A stretch of DNA of 41,303 nucleotides, taken from the NCBI GenBank assembly GCA_038322815.1, contig JBBQGG010000024.1, positions 1-41,303 of the forward strand, read 5' to 3'. Below are positions 8,111-17,978 of this stretch, in pieces. This DNA comes from PALSA-1296 sp038322815. GTDB lineage: Bacteria > Bacteroidota > Ignavibacteria > Palsa-1295. The translations under genes and the position numbers were made by a program. The notes below the pieces were generated by a model that was given only the letters and a program-made list of their open reading frames with translations, searched no databases and had not been told where the DNA came from. The first letter of the stretch is position 1. The number at the start of each line of letters is the position of its first letter.

Positions 8111-11100
8111 TCAAAAGGACGCCCGCACTTCTGCTCTGGCATTATGGATGATGCTGCGGTTGATTCCGTCGGTAAGTTCGGAGCGTCCGTTGTAACCGGC
8201 TGTCAGCACAATGCCCGAAGCAACTTGCACATCGAGCGATAGGCTCCAGAGCCATGTGCTGCCCGGCGATTTTCCTTGCGTGATCGAATATGGAAGCGTG
8301 ACGGTATTCACTGCATTCCGAACAATGAGTTCATCTCTTCCGATCTCCATGCGAAGCCGCGTTGAAGAAGTGATGCTATATCTTCCGTTAAGCGAAAGGC
8401 TATTGAGCGAGGCTTTGATATTCGGACTAAATGATTTATCTGTTGCAACAGAATACCCGAGTCGTGTTCCGAATCCGAATGGCTGGGCGAATGGCTCCAG
8501 GGTCCACTCCGTATTTGCATCAATCCGTTGAGTTGTATGATGCGGAGTTGTGGAATGCGCATTGGTTTGTGCGTTATCAAAAATCTGTGCGATGTTTGTT
8601 TCGTTACTGAGTTCATACGTAGGGCGGAATTTTCCGCGCAAAGAAAATTCGCGGTAATATAATCGCTCAAGTCCCGTATTATATTGCACGGCATTTTTTC
8701 TTTCGATATATCTGAGACGGTATGATTGAGTAGTGTTATTATCTAAAATATTTATATCCTGCTGAGTTTCTATGAGTCCGCGAAGAGTTGTAGAATCGTT
8801 AAGGAAATGGGAAAGCTTAAAAAGATAAATATCGGAGGAATTGCGGTCACTGCTATTCTCTTCGATACGGATAGAAGTTTCCGTACCAAGGAAAGGTAAA
8901 GGATTCAGCCGCAGATGAAGTGATGAGCGAAGATTTGTAACGGGGAAAAGCGCTTCAGTCGGTATAGTGAGGAGGATATATGCTCCTTCATCGGCGTATG
9001 TTGCTAAAGCAAATTCTTCCGGATCTTGCTTACCATTGCCATTCAAGTCGCCAAGATATTTATAGTTGCCGATGCCTTTTTGTACCGGAAAAAACACACG
9101 TTGAATTTGCGCTGCCCGCTGCTCTGATGCTTCATAGATTCCATCAAAGCTCACAATTGAGTTCGGGCTTTGATAGCGGGGAATAATCCGTAATAACACA
9201 CTTGATATATTTCCGCCATTACGCACTTTCGAAAGAGAATCCTGATAGTCTTTCCTGCGATATCCTACATCGATCTGCGATGAAAATCCTGAAAGATTGA
9301 GAAGTGATGAAGAAAATTGATAGGTCTTTCCATCGCTGATGTGAAGGAATGATCCGTTACGAGAACTATCATCAGACCGAAATTGAACGGATGCTACAAA
9401 CTTTATTTTCTGGTTGAGCGCTACATCAAGCGATGGAGTGTATTGGTTGTAGCGAAATGATAGGGGTGAAAGAGAATCCATAGCAGTAAAAGGATTCGCT
9501 AATTTTCTTTCGGAAATAAATTGAAATCCAGGTGTAAGAAACATCGTATTCGTCTTATCAATCCTATACGTCTTATTAATTAAAGCAGAATATGAATCCC
9601 AAATAGCACGCAAACCATTTGAAGAATCTGAAGTTACGATATGTGATGCCGATAGAATGGCATTCGGCCAGAAGAGTGAGTCTTCGCGGATTGATAAGAT
9701 TCCACTAAATCTTTCGGCGCGATAGATATCTATGCCACGACTATAGAGTCCATATTGAAATGCAAGACTTACTGGGGATATACCGAATTGAGCAGAAGTC
9801 TTTCTTTCGCGTTCAGAGCTTGCGGAAAAGACATAATTTTCTATGGGCGCGTCGATTCCGTAACTCCGTAATTCTTCAACCTTTCTATCTCTATCTATCG
9901 GAGAGAAATTTGCGCCCTTGAACCTCTCAGAATAATTTGCGCCAAGAATAGAAGATCCTATAGTATCGAAATACGAGCCATAGAGATGATAGGCATTATC
10001 TTGAATCAAATTAGTCGGAGCAAATAGATTCGGCTGAAGTTGGCTGTGTGCGACCTCACCCGTAAATGCAAGAGAGTTTGACGGTAGGAATGTCAACTGT
10101 CCGGTAAAAAGTTGATTGCGCTGAGGAAACGGAAGATAAACTATTGTATCATAATCCCCAAGCCCTATGCCGACAAATGAAAATTGACCGATGCCATTTC
10201 TTATATAGGATCCTTTCGCATTTCCCGCATAGCCGAAAGCAATATTATAGATCGCGTTAACTGTATCAAATGGCGCATTGCGATAAAATGAAATTGTATT
10301 CCCCGAAATGATCGTATCAGTTCGTAAATAATTTCCTCGCGCTCTTCCTAAGGTATCGCGTTCGGCGAGAACGACTCCGGATTTACGAGCTTTTGTAGGA
10401 TCAGCTCCGGCATTAGTGAGAATAGTTTTATCTGAATCGCTGAGCGTTAGATTACGCGGCGAATTCTGATCATCGCCTTCGCGGATATAGCTTGCTGCAA
10501 ATTGCAATTTGTTATCGAAGAATCGGGTATTCTGTGATGCGGCAATAAGAGTGCGGCTATATTGTTCATTAGTATATTCAAAATCCACGGTGATGCGAGA
10601 AGCACTGGTTACGATTTGTTTATTGCTGAACGTAATTTCTGCAAGTCCGTAGTCGATGACATAGTCATTCAACTCGCCCCGAACAAGTTGCACACCGTCA
10701 ATATAGATATGTTCAGTCCCGGCAATTACAATAATAGCCCGCTCGCCATTCTTGTCTTGTAAGCGATATGGTCCTTGAACGGCATCTAAACCTTGGATTG
10801 CATAGGTAAAGAATTTTCCCTTTGTTGCCGAAGCGCTAAGGATAACTTCTGTTGGTCCAAGTTGCAAATCAGTTTTTACTCCAAGTACTTTTCTAGAGAA
10901 ATTATTATAAATTGGATCCAGTTCGGCATCCTGCCGGTAAAAAAATGTTTTTCTCGGATGGAGATCAAGCGTATAATCACCAAGTGTTGCCTGAAATATT
11001 TTCCCGGCAGTCATTTCGATATAGATCCGATCAATATCGCGAAGTATCTGAGTATTTCCTTCAGGTTGAAGCGGAGTGGATTCTTCACTAACCGCACCTT

Positions 11101-11692
11101 TGAAAGAAAGCTCATCGCCAAGATCGCCGCTGAAGGTAAGATTAAAACTATTTGTGAATGTTAGATCCTGTGTGCTGCCGGCTTGTATTCCGCGTGTAAT
11201 GCCTCCGGATTTAGTCAGATTCATTGCTTTCTCCTGAACAATATTTGGCTGCAATTGCGAATTTATTGTAGTATCACCGATATGTTTTGTCGCTAATTCT
11301 TCGGAATCCTTATTAGTCTTATATCTTGTATACGTCCTATGAAGATTTAAGAAAATTATCGAATATTTAATTTCCAATATCCGCGTTGGTGCAGTCCGGC
11401 TCTCACCCGATGGAATACTAAAAAATGTTTTTCGGAGTTGTTCAGAAAGTAAAAGTGTATGGAAGTTCGAATCGATTGAGTAATCTCGGCCTTGCTGCAG
11501 AACTATCAGCGAGTCAATCGTTAGCTTAAGTGTTCTGGGGAGAATAAAATCATTCGGCAGTGTGATCAGAGAGTCATCCAAAGAATGTAATTGAACCTGA
11601 AAACTATGTTCTTGTCCGTAAGACCGAGTTGGGGGACATATCCCTGCAGTGAGAAAAATGATTAGGGAAATAACTACTAAGGCTGATTTCAC
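8111..11692 (-). CDS. large outer-membrane beta-barrel protein, SprA-like segment
   Basis: A 1193-residue exported protein starting at a GTG. The N-terminus is a Sec signal peptide (hydrophobic core ALVVISLIIFLTAGI, cleavage near residue 26). Residues about 135-410 contain GDLGDELSFKG, ATLGDYTL, QGPYRLQDKNGERAIIVIAG and the pattern YVIDYGLAEITFSN. These resemble repeats I know from SprA (the T9SS outer-membrane translocon) and from long barrel proteins of other phyla. The remainder is a long series of amphipathic strands ending in ...AEVRASF, with the terminal aromatic usual for barrels. SprA itself is about twice this size, so this is a relative or shorter paralogue at most. It lies in one strand run between rsmI and an obgE-coupled gene. 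It has no visible Shine-Dalgarno site. Confidence 0.8.
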   Translation of the reverse strand: MKSALVVISLIIFLTAGICPPTRSYGQEHSFQVQLHSLDDSLITLPNDFILPRTLKLTIDSLIVLQQGRDYSIDSNFHTLLLSEQLRKTFFSIPSGESRTAPTRILEIKYSIIFLNLHRTYTRYKTNKDSEELATKHIGDTTINSQLQPNIVQEKAMNLTKSGGITRGIQAGSTQDLTFTNSFNLTFSGDLGDELSFKGAVSEESTPLQPEGNTQILRDIDRIYIEMTAGKIFQATLGDYTLDLHPRKTFFYRQDAELDPIYNNFSRKVLGVKTDLQLGPTEVILSASATKGKFFTYAIQGLDAVQGPYRLQDKNGERAIIVIAGTEHIYIDGVQLVRGELNDYVIDYGLAEITFSNKQIVTSASRITVDFEYTNEQYSRTLIAASQNTRFFDNKLQFAASYIREGDDQNSPRNLTLSDSDKTILTNAGADPTKARKSGVVLAERDTLGRARGNYLRTDTIISGNTISFYRNAPFDTVNAIYNIAFGYAGNAKGSYIRNGIGQFSFVGIGLGDYDTIVYLPFPQRNQLFTGQLTFLPSNSLAFTGEVAHSQLQPNLFAPTNLIQDNAYHLYGSYFDTIGSSILGANYSERFKGANFSPIDRDRKVEELRSYGIDAPIENYVFSASSERERKTSAQFGISPVSLAFQYGLYSRGIDIYRAERFSGILSIREDSLFWPNAILSASHIVTSDSSNGLRAIWDSYSALINKTYRIDKTNTMFLTPGFQFISERKLANPFTAMDSLSPLSFRYNQYTPSLDVALNQKIKFVASVQFRSDDSSRNGSFLHISDGKTYQFSSSLLNLSGFSSQIDVGYRRKDYQDSLSKVRNGGNISSVLLRIIPRYQSPNSIVSFDGIYEASEQRAAQIQRVFFPVQKGIGNYKYLGDLNGNGKQDPEEFALATYADEGAYILLTIPTEALFPVTNLRSSLHLRLNPLPFLGTETSIRIEENSSDRNSSDIYLFKLSHFLNDSTTLRGLIETQQDINILDNNTTQSYRLRYIERKNAVQYNTGLERLYYREFSLRGKFRPTYELSNETNIAQIFDNAQTNAHSTTPHHTTQRIDANTEWTLEPFAQPFGFGTRLGYSVATDKSFSPNIKASLNSLSLNGRYSITSSTRLRMEIGRDELIVRNAVNTVTLPYSITQGKSPGSTWLWSLSLDVQVASGIVLTAGYNGRSELTDGINRSIIHNARAEVRASF

Positions 11693-11735
11693 GCGATGTT
11701 AACAACCGTATAGAAGTCAAAAGTTTTAATGATCA

Positions 11736-12437
11736 TCATTTCCGGCGGGGTAAAAATTTTCCCCTTGCACCTTCGATGACTACAACAAACTCACCTTTAA
11801 AGGGATGCTCTGTGAAATGTTTTAAGATTGTATCGAGCGTGCCTCTTTCGAATCTCTCTGAAGGCATGGTTAAATCAATACACACGGCAGCCATCCGATC
11901 TTTTCCCATTCCGTCATATAAGTCCTGTAGCAACTGAGTCAACCGATACGGAGCTTCAAGAAACACCAGCGTTTCCTTCCTATTTTTATATTCCGATGCA
12001 GCTTTCTTTCGTTCGGTTTTATCGCGGGGAAGAAATCCTGCAAATGTAAAAGATAAAAGTGAGAACCCACTTGCAACAAGAGCGGCGAGAATGCTTGATG
12101 CTCCCGGAATCGGCACGATCTTTATTTTTCTTGCAATGCATTCCCGCACTAATTCGCTTCCGGGATCAGCAAGAAGCGGTGTGCCGTCATCGGATATAAG
12201 AGCAAGTGCTTTGCCGTTTTCTAAAAGTGCAAGAGCCTCGGCAGTGGCATCTTTTGTCGTATGCTCATTCAAAAGAATAAATTCTTTTTGAATTTGTATT
12301 CCTATAAGAAATCTTCTGGCAGGCTTTGCTTCTTCGCAAAGAAGCGTATCGCAATTTCTGATCGTTTCTATTGCCCGAGCAGAAATATCCGCAGGATTTC
12401 CAATTGGTATTGAGACGATGTAGAGCGTTCCTGTCAC
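11736..12437 (-). CDS. rsmI: 16S rRNA (cytidine-1402 2'-O)-methyltransferase
   Basis: A 233-residue tetrapyrrole-methylase-fold SAM methyltransferase. Motifs are YIVSIPIGNPADIS near the start, LLCEE, LISDDGTPLLADPGSELV (the family usually reads SDAGTP.ISDPG), IPGASS, FAGFLPR and LVFLEAPYRL. It modifies the 30S decoding site at C1402 together with RsmH. It is shorter than the E. coli protein, as is usual for Bacteroidota, because the C-terminal helical domain is missing. It starts 3 nt after the stop of the AI-2E-family gene, so they are cotranscribed. The SDDGTP and LADPG substitutions leave some chance of a sister family member rather than canonical RsmI. Confidence 0.88.
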   Translation of the reverse strand: MTGTLYIVSIPIGNPADISARAIETIRNCDTLLCEEAKPARRFLIGIQIQKEFILLNEHTTKDATAEALALLENGKALALISDDGTPLLADPGSELVRECIARKIKIVPIPGASSILAALVASGFSLLSFTFAGFLPRDKTERKKAASEYKNRKETLVFLEAPYRLTQLLQDLYDGMGKDRMAAVCIDLTMPSERFERGTLDTILKHFTEHPFKGEFVVVIEGARGKFLPRRK

Positions 12438-12440
12438 TAA

Positions 12441-13715
12441 TTATAATAATGGATGTTCGATGAGCGCTTGACGATACTCGCGAACGAAAAGAAGTATGAT
12501 CCCAGTTAGCGGAACGGCGATGATCATTCCTAAAAATCCCATGAAGTAACCAAAGACGAAGATCGAAATAATAATAAGAACCGGAGGGATACCAACGCCT
12601 TTACCGACAATCTTCGGACCAAGATAATAATTTTCGAAGGTATGTAATCCGCCAATTACAAGAAATCCGCTAACTATCGCGCCTAATGTGATCGGCATCG
12701 TAATCAGGATCACGGCTTCGACTACAACAATGCTCATGATAAGGCCAATAAAAGGAATAAGATCTAAGAAGGCGATAACAACACCTAATAGCACGCTATA
12801 CGGGACGCCGATGATCGTAAATATAATTGCCCCAAGTGTACCGATAATTATAGCAACGGTGGATTGCCCGCGCATATAACCATAGAGAACTTTATCAATA
12901 TTCCGAAATGTCGTTATAAATGCAGGACGATGACGCTGCGGAATAAGGGATTGAATACTTTCGATCATTACCACCCAGTCTTTGAGAAAATAGACCGCTG
13001 CAACAGGTATGATAATAAGATCAAGTATCCTTGCAGCATATCCCGGAATTGCCGAAAGAATTGCGACTAAGACTTCAGGAAGTTGATTGTAGAGAGTTCT
13101 GATCTGTGGAATGATCCCGCCCGTCACATATTGATCGACATATTTTTGTGGCAATCCGAGTGTAAGGAAGAAATTTCGAATACCTTGTTCATCGAGAGTC
13201 AATGTCGAACCCTGAAAATATGTGGTAATCGCTGTAACCAATGCCTGCAATTGCCCGAAGATCCGTGGAATAAGAATTAAGCCGAGTAAGACGACAACTC
13301 CGCATAAAAGAAAAACAATGACAAGAGAACTCCAGCCGCGGGAAATTTTCCATTTTTTTTCAATCCATATTACAAGAGGATTGAAAAGATAGGCAATCAG
13401 AAGTCCGATAATAAATGGAAAAAGCAGGCTTGCCAGTGTTACAAAAAGCCATAAACCCATGAGTATTCCGGCAGTGAACATCATTGTTCGCGCTGCGCGA
13501 TACTCGCGGAAAGGAAACAGGAGAAGGAAGAGCGCTGCTGCGGCGATAAAAGGCCAGGTATTCGTAATAATGAATGCTACAAGAGCAATCAGTGCAAGCC
13601 CTCCGAGAGCAACAGCAATGCCATCAAAACGCGTTGCATGTTTGATAAGAGCAGCAACGGTTTCCGGATCGTTTTGCTCCGTCGTCAAGATGATGTTTTC
13701 CTGCGATTTTGACAT
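12441..13715 (-). CDS. AI-2E family transporter (PF01594-type permease)
   Basis: A 424-residue integral membrane protein with seven or eight hydrophobic helices. The usual order is visible: two or three helices near the N-terminus, a long loop with periplasmic helix (about 170-215), then GQSTVAIIIG, GVPYSVLLGVVIAFLDLIPFIG and a final helical bundle ending FVREYRQALIEHP. The family includes the sodium/proton antiporters and TqsA-like exporters, so autoinducer transport cannot be assumed. The ATG at 13715 is chosen; an in-frame TTG at 13736 adds seven residues. It is the first gene of the minus-strand run. Confidence 0.9.
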   Translation of the reverse strand: MSKSQENIILTTEQNDPETVAALIKHATRFDGIAVALGGLALIALVAFIITNTWPFIAAAALFLLLFPFREYRAARTMMFTAGILMGLWLFVTLASLLFPFIIGLLIAYLFNPLVIWIEKKWKISRGWSSLVIVFLLCGVVVLLGLILIPRIFGQLQALVTAITTYFQGSTLTLDEQGIRNFFLTLGLPQKYVDQYVTGGIIPQIRTLYNQLPEVLVAILSAIPGYAARILDLIIIPVAAVYFLKDWVVMIESIQSLIPQRHRPAFITTFRNIDKVLYGYMRGQSTVAIIIGTLGAIIFTIIGVPYSVLLGVVIAFLDLIPFIGLIMSIVVVEAVILITMPITLGAIVSGFLVIGGLHTFENYYLGPKIVGKGVGIPPVLIIISIFVFGYFMGFLGMIIAVPLTGIILLFVREYRQALIEHPLL

Positions 13716-13761
13716 AAATATGCCGGATGTATTCAAAGTAATTTATGCAATTTACTACATT

Positions 13762-13796
13762 TTTGAAGTAATGACTCCTCTATTCTCGTAATTTTG
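13762..13796 (+). promoter_or_regulatory. Bacteroidota-type promoter for the SDR gene
   Basis: TTTG at 13762-13765 and TAATTTTG (TAnnTTTG) at 13789-13796 are separated by 23 bp. The expected start of transcription falls only a few bases before the ATG at 13805, so the mRNA would be almost leaderless. Confidence 0.55.
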
Positions 13797-13804
13797 CAAA
13801 AAAC

Positions 13805-14485
13805 ATGAATAGTAATACTCTATATCTTACCGGTTCATCCGGCGGACTCGGAAGCGCTACTCGCACGTATTTTTTAGAAAGAGGCTGGAATGTTGTGGGT
13901 ATGGATGTTTTCGATGATGGTTTTAAAAACGACAGATTTTTCTTTCAAAAGATCGACAGTACAAATGAAACGTCAGTGGAACTGGTATTTCAAAATGCAT
14001 ATAAAAAATTTGGAGCACCTCGTTTACTTTTTGCAACCATAGGTGGACTGAAGCCATGGGCATCACATGAAGAAATGTCGATAGAAGATTTTCGTTTCGT
14101 CGTTGATCTCAACCTCATCGCAACTTTCACTTGCGTGAAGCAAGCGACGAAATTGATGAGATCGGTTGGCAAAGGCACAATAATTACGATGGGTGCTGAA
14201 ACTGCATTACACCCTGAGCCGAATAAATCTGTGTATGTGGCAGCGAAAGCAGCAGTTATCGGCTTCACTCAAACCATTGCGCTCGAAACAAAAGAATATG
14301 GTGTTAATGCTAATTGCATTGTTCCGACTGTGATCCATACGAAGGCGAATGAATCATGGGGTGCACCTGACGATATTCCTAAATGGACGAAACCGGAAGA
14401 TATTGCAGCACTTTGTTTGTTCTTAGCATCCAATGAAGGCAAAGCAGTTAACGGCGCAGTGCTGAGAGTGCCTAATGGAATGTAA
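13805..14485 (+). CDS. short-chain dehydrogenase/reductase
   Basis: A 226-residue Rossmann-fold oxidoreductase. The cofactor motif TGSSGGLG is at 9-16, and an Asp after strand 2 (GMDVFDD) suggests NAD(H) preference. The active-site tyrosine and lysine are in YVAAKAA, but the usual serine position reads GAETA, so the Ser of the catalytic triad may be displaced or missing. The family commonly has NNAG before this; here it reads ATIGGLKPW, which recalls dihydropteridine-reductase-like SDRs. The substrate is unknown. It starts the plus-strand run and precedes yqeY by 35 bp. Confidence 0.88.
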   Translation: MNSNTLYLTGSSGGLGSATRTYFLERGWNVVGMDVFDDGFKNDRFFFQKIDSTNETSVELVFQNAYKKFGAPRLLFATIGGLKPWASHEEMSIEDFRFVVDLNLIATFTCVKQATKLMRSVGKGTIITMGAETALHPEPNKSVYVAAKAAVIGFTQTIALETKEYGVNANCIVPTVIHTKANESWGAPDDIPKWTKPEDIAALCLFLASNEGKAVNGAVLRVPNGM

Positions 14486-14520
14486 ATTTTTATAATATAC
14501 AAAAGACGAATCGCAAAACT

Positions 14521-14973
14521 ATGGCTTTAAAAGATACAATTAATTCCGATCTCAATGCTTCGATGAAAGCAGGAGATAAAATTCGTACTGAAACATTGCG
14601 CAGTTTGCGCGCACTTGTATTGGATTTCGAAAAAAGCGGAGCAGATCGCGAGATGACACCGGATGAAGAAATGAAAATGCTCCTTTCCGCGGCAAAAAAA
14701 CGTAAAGAATCGATGGAGCTTTTTGCAGCAAATGCCCGCCCGGAACTTGCAGAAAAAGAAAAAGCAGAATACGAGATCATCGCAACATATTTGCCAAAAC
14801 AGATGAGCCGCGAAGAAGTTGAAAAACGAGTTGTTGAAGTTATTAAAGAAGTCGGAGCTGCAGGTCCCGCTGATACCAATAAAGTAATCCCTGTTCTTAT
14901 GAAAGAACTGAAAGGGAAAGCTGACGGGAAACTCGTTCAGGAGATCGTAAAAGAAAAATTATCAGCATTATGA
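14521..14973 (+). CDS. GatB/YqeY domain protein
   Basis: A 150-residue free-standing YqeY protein. Helical N-terminal half with LKDTINSDLNASMKAGDKIRTETLR, and C-terminal part with YLPKQMSREEVEK, PADTNKVIPVLMKELKGKADGKLV. It resembles the tRNA-binding tail domain of GatB/GatE, but no amidotransferase function has been shown for free-standing versions that I know of. Length is standard. Its stop overlaps the cvpA start (ATGA at 14970-14973). Confidence 0.92.
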   Translation: MALKDTINSDLNASMKAGDKIRTETLRSLRALVLDFEKSGADREMTPDEEMKMLLSAAKKRKESMELFAANARPELAEKEKAEYEIIATYLPKQMSREEVEKRVVEVIKEVGAAGPADTNKVIPVLMKELKGKADGKLVQEIVKEKLSAL

Positions 14974-15482
14974 TACTTGATATTATCATAATCGTCATCA
15001 TAGCTTTTGCCGCATTTCGCGGCTGGCGAAAAGGTGCAGTGAGGATTATTAGCACATTCGTCATTCTTATCGCTGCGATTCTGATTGCTTCTGCATTTGG
15101 TACACAATTCGGAAGGGCGATAGGGGTTGGACCTACCCTCCTTCATGCTGTTACTGGTTTTTTTATTTTATTTTTTATCCTTTATATAATTGGAAGTTTT
15201 TTGCGGCGATTCCTTACTCCGAAAAGCGGCATTTTCTCCGGTGCGAATAAAACTCTCGGACTTATTCTCAATGTGATTATTTTTGTTTTAATACTTGGAC
15301 TTGTATTTGGATTTCTTCGTATTTTCCAATTACCATCAACAAAACTTGCGAACGAATCAAAAACATATCCATTAGTCCTAAGGAGTAGCGCAGTTCTGGT
15401 TTCGCAGATAAAGCCCTTGGTTGGGCAGTCCTCTAATGACGTTTATGATGATCTCTCCCCCAAAGATTCAATAAAAAAATAA
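14970..15482 (+). CDS. CvpA family membrane protein
   Basis: A 170-residue protein with four hydrophobic segments (about 2-18, 25-45, 58-75 and 98-118). The family opening IIIVIIAFAAFRGWRKGAVR is present and the polar C-terminal tail is short. CvpA proteins are linked to colicin V production in E. coli and to envelope homeostasis elsewhere; the molecular role is unclear. It overlaps yqeY by 4 nt and directly abuts mutS2. A cvpA-mutS2 pairing is also common in Firmicutes, which supports both calls. Confidence 0.87.
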   Translation: MILDIIIIVIIAFAAFRGWRKGAVRIISTFVILIAAILIASAFGTQFGRAIGVGPTLLHAVTGFFILFFILYIIGSFLRRFLTPKSGIFSGANKTLGLILNVIIFVLILGLVFGFLRIFQLPSTKLANESKTYPLVLRSSAVLVSQIKPLVGQSSNDVYDDLSPKDSIKK

Positions 15483-17978
15483 ATGATAGACGAGATAGAA
15501 GATTACGATCCCTCTGTCATTCCGACCGATCAGCTTCGTGCTCAATTGCTTCGTGAGATACCAAGGCAATTTCGACGTGCTGCGCAGGTTTTAGAATTCG
15601 ATGAAATTCTGGTCGCACATCTTCGTTTCGCTCATTCGCCGCTTGGAAGATATGCACTTGCAAAAGAACTTATTCCCAAAATCGATCGCGAAAAAATTCT
15701 AACATCATATGCAGAGATAGATGAGCTTCGTACATTGATAGGTTCTGGAGAAATACCGAGTTTCGACGGTATTAATGATATCCGTAACATTCTCCACAAA
15801 GTTGAGATCGAAGGAAGTACGATCTATATCGATGAAGGCTTACCGTTACTCAGAACATTGAAGTCCATGCGGTTGCTTCGGGATTTTTTTGCTTCTCGAA
15901 CGAAGCCTGCTCCAACGATCTGGAAATCCGCCGTTCATCTATTCGAAGACCGGCTCATCGAAATGGCATTCGACTCTGTCTTTGAAGAGAATGGCTCTGT
16001 AAAAGATTCTGCAAGTTCAGAGCTAAATAAAATTCGTCGTGACATTGTAAATACAAGCGAGAAACTTCGCAATAAACTTGCATCGCTTATTAGGAAATTC
16101 ACTGAAGATGATCTGTTGCAGGAAAATATTATTACGCAACGTGATGGCAGATCGGTAATTCCTGTCAAAACGGAGCATAAGCGCAGAGTTGCAGGCATGA
16201 TCCATTCTGTTTCGCAGACGGGACAGACGATTTATATTGAGCCTGCGGAAACCATCGAACTCAATAATGAACTTCGCTCATTTGAATTTGCCGAGCAGCG
16301 CGAGATCGATAGAATTCTACGTGAACTTACCGAAAGAATCCGTTCATCTGTACCTGCGATCTTGCGCTCGCTTGAAATTGCCGGTCATCTTGAAGCAATC
16401 TATGCGAAGAGCCGATATGCAATTGCAATTGAAGCTTCTACTCCGACGATCAGCTCTTCTAAAAATCCGAGCGGCAGCATCCTTACTCTTCACGAAGCAC
16501 GGCATCCTTTTCTCATTACAAAACTTGGAAGAGAAAAAACAATTCCGTTTTCTATTTCACTTGATAATGAAAAACGAACACTGATTCTTACAGGTCCGAA
16601 TGCCGGAGGCAAAACAGTTTTATTGAAGACAACAGGGCTTTTGATCTTGATGAGTCATGCAGGTCTTCCAATCCCAGCAATGCCGGATGCCGTCCTGCCC
16701 TCTGTTGACGGACTGTATGTTGACATTGGTGATTCGCAATCTATCGCCGATGATCTTTCCACATTCAGTTCGCATATCAGATCGTTGAAAGAAATTATTG
16801 AGCAATGCAATGAATATAGCGTCATCTTGCTCGATGAGATCGGAAGCGGCACTGCTCCTGAAGAGGGCGGAGCGCTTGCCGAAAGTATTCTCGAACATCT
16901 GACAAAAAATTCAGGCTTCACGATTGCCACAACACATTACGGACGGCTTGCAGCATTTGCAGAAACGTATGAAGGAGCGATCAATGGCTCGATGGAATTT
17001 AGCGAGGCAGATTTGAAACCGACGTATCGATTCCGCATTGGTATTCCAGGCTCATCACATGCATTCGATATTGCAGAGCGGTATGAAATGCCGAAGCGCA
17101 TTATCGGACGAGCAAGAGAAATTGCTGGAGGAAAGTCGTCTCGCTTGGAAGATTTGATTCATTCGCTCAGCGCTAAAGAGCAAGAAGTTGCCGCAAGAAA
17201 AGCGGAGATCGAAAAGGAGCTTGGCAGATCGCGAATCGAACGATTAGAATATGAAAGACTAAGCGGCGAGATAATTACTCAGAAGAAAAAAATACTTGCC
17301 GAAGCATCGAATAAAGCTGATGAACTTTTGTCAAAAGCAAATAGCTATGTCGAGAAAGCAATTCGCGAGGCACGCGAAGCCGCAACTCCGGGTGCTAAAG
17401 CGGATGCAAAGGAGGCAGCATCGGAACTGACGAAACTGCGAACTCAGCAAAGAGAAGAGTTAAAAGAAATTGAAAAAGAAGTTGCTGAAAATAAAACTGC
17501 AAGTGCTCCGGTAGTCCAAGCCAATTTTGAACTAAAAATCGGAGCAAAAGTAAAGTTGCTTTCTAATCCTTCGCAAACAGGCGAAGTTCTTTCGGTCAAA
17601 GGCAATGAAGCGGAAGTTGCTTTCGGATCAATGAAGATGAAGGCAAAGCTTTCACAGCTTGAAGTGATCTCTCATGCCGAAGCACGGAGTGATGAGCGCA
17701 AGCTAAAACAATTCGGCACGTTCTATGACGAAGCATTTTCTCCGCGCATTGATCTTCGGGGAAAATACGGCGATGAAGGCGTAGTAGAAGTCGAGAAATT
17801 TATTGCAACGGCAAATGCCAGGGGATTAAATAAAGTTGAAATCCTTCACGGAACAGGAACCGGAGCACTTGGCAGACGCATACATCAATCACTAAAATCC
17901 AATCCGGATGTAGCCGCCTTCCGCTTCGGCGAACGAACGGAGGGGGGGATGGGAGTGACAATTGTGGAGTTGAAATAA
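15483..17978 (+). CDS. mutS2: endonuclease MutS2
   Basis: An 831-residue MutS homologue lacking the mismatch-recognition domain. The core and clamp region (about 1-340) is followed by the ABC-type ATPase with Walker A GPNAGGKT (about 371-378), Walker B VILLDEIGSGT and the nearby ATTHYG. A charged coiled-coil linker covers about 540-670. The C-terminal Smr nuclease domain (about 755-831) has the DLRG motif (IDLRGKYGDE) and HGTGTGALG. Family members suppress homologous recombination, and some act in rescue of collided ribosomes. The start directly abuts the cvpA stop and the stop abuts accC, so the three genes form one operon. Confidence 0.95.
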   Translation: MIDEIEDYDPSVIPTDQLRAQLLREIPRQFRRAAQVLEFDEILVAHLRFAHSPLGRYALAKELIPKIDREKILTSYAEIDELRTLIGSGEIPSFDGINDIRNILHKVEIEGSTIYIDEGLPLLRTLKSMRLLRDFFASRTKPAPTIWKSAVHLFEDRLIEMAFDSVFEENGSVKDSASSELNKIRRDIVNTSEKLRNKLASLIRKFTEDDLLQENIITQRDGRSVIPVKTEHKRRVAGMIHSVSQTGQTIYIEPAETIELNNELRSFEFAEQREIDRILRELTERIRSSVPAILRSLEIAGHLEAIYAKSRYAIAIEASTPTISSSKNPSGSILTLHEARHPFLITKLGREKTIPFSISLDNEKRTLILTGPNAGGKTVLLKTTGLLILMSHAGLPIPAMPDAVLPSVDGLYVDIGDSQSIADDLSTFSSHIRSLKEIIEQCNEYSVILLDEIGSGTAPEEGGALAESILEHLTKNSGFTIATTHYGRLAAFAETYEGAINGSMEFSEADLKPTYRFRIGIPGSSHAFDIAERYEMPKRIIGRAREIAGGKSSRLEDLIHSLSAKEQEVAARKAEIEKELGRSRIERLEYERLSGEIITQKKKILAEASNKADELLSKANSYVEKAIREAREAATPGAKADAKEAASELTKLRTQQREELKEIEKEVAENKTASAPVVQANFELKIGAKVKLLSNPSQTGEVLSVKGNEAEVAFGSMKMKAKLSQLEVISHAEARSDERKLKQFGTFYDEAFSPRIDLRGKYGDEGVVEVEKFIATANARGLNKVEILHGTGTGALGRRIHQSLKSNPDVAAFRFGERTEGGMGVTIVELK

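Noticed and set aside
7868..8242. A 124-codon plus-strand frame across the end of the 362-residue protein gene and the barrel gene
   Set aside because: It is antisense to two better-supported genes and has no recognisable domain.
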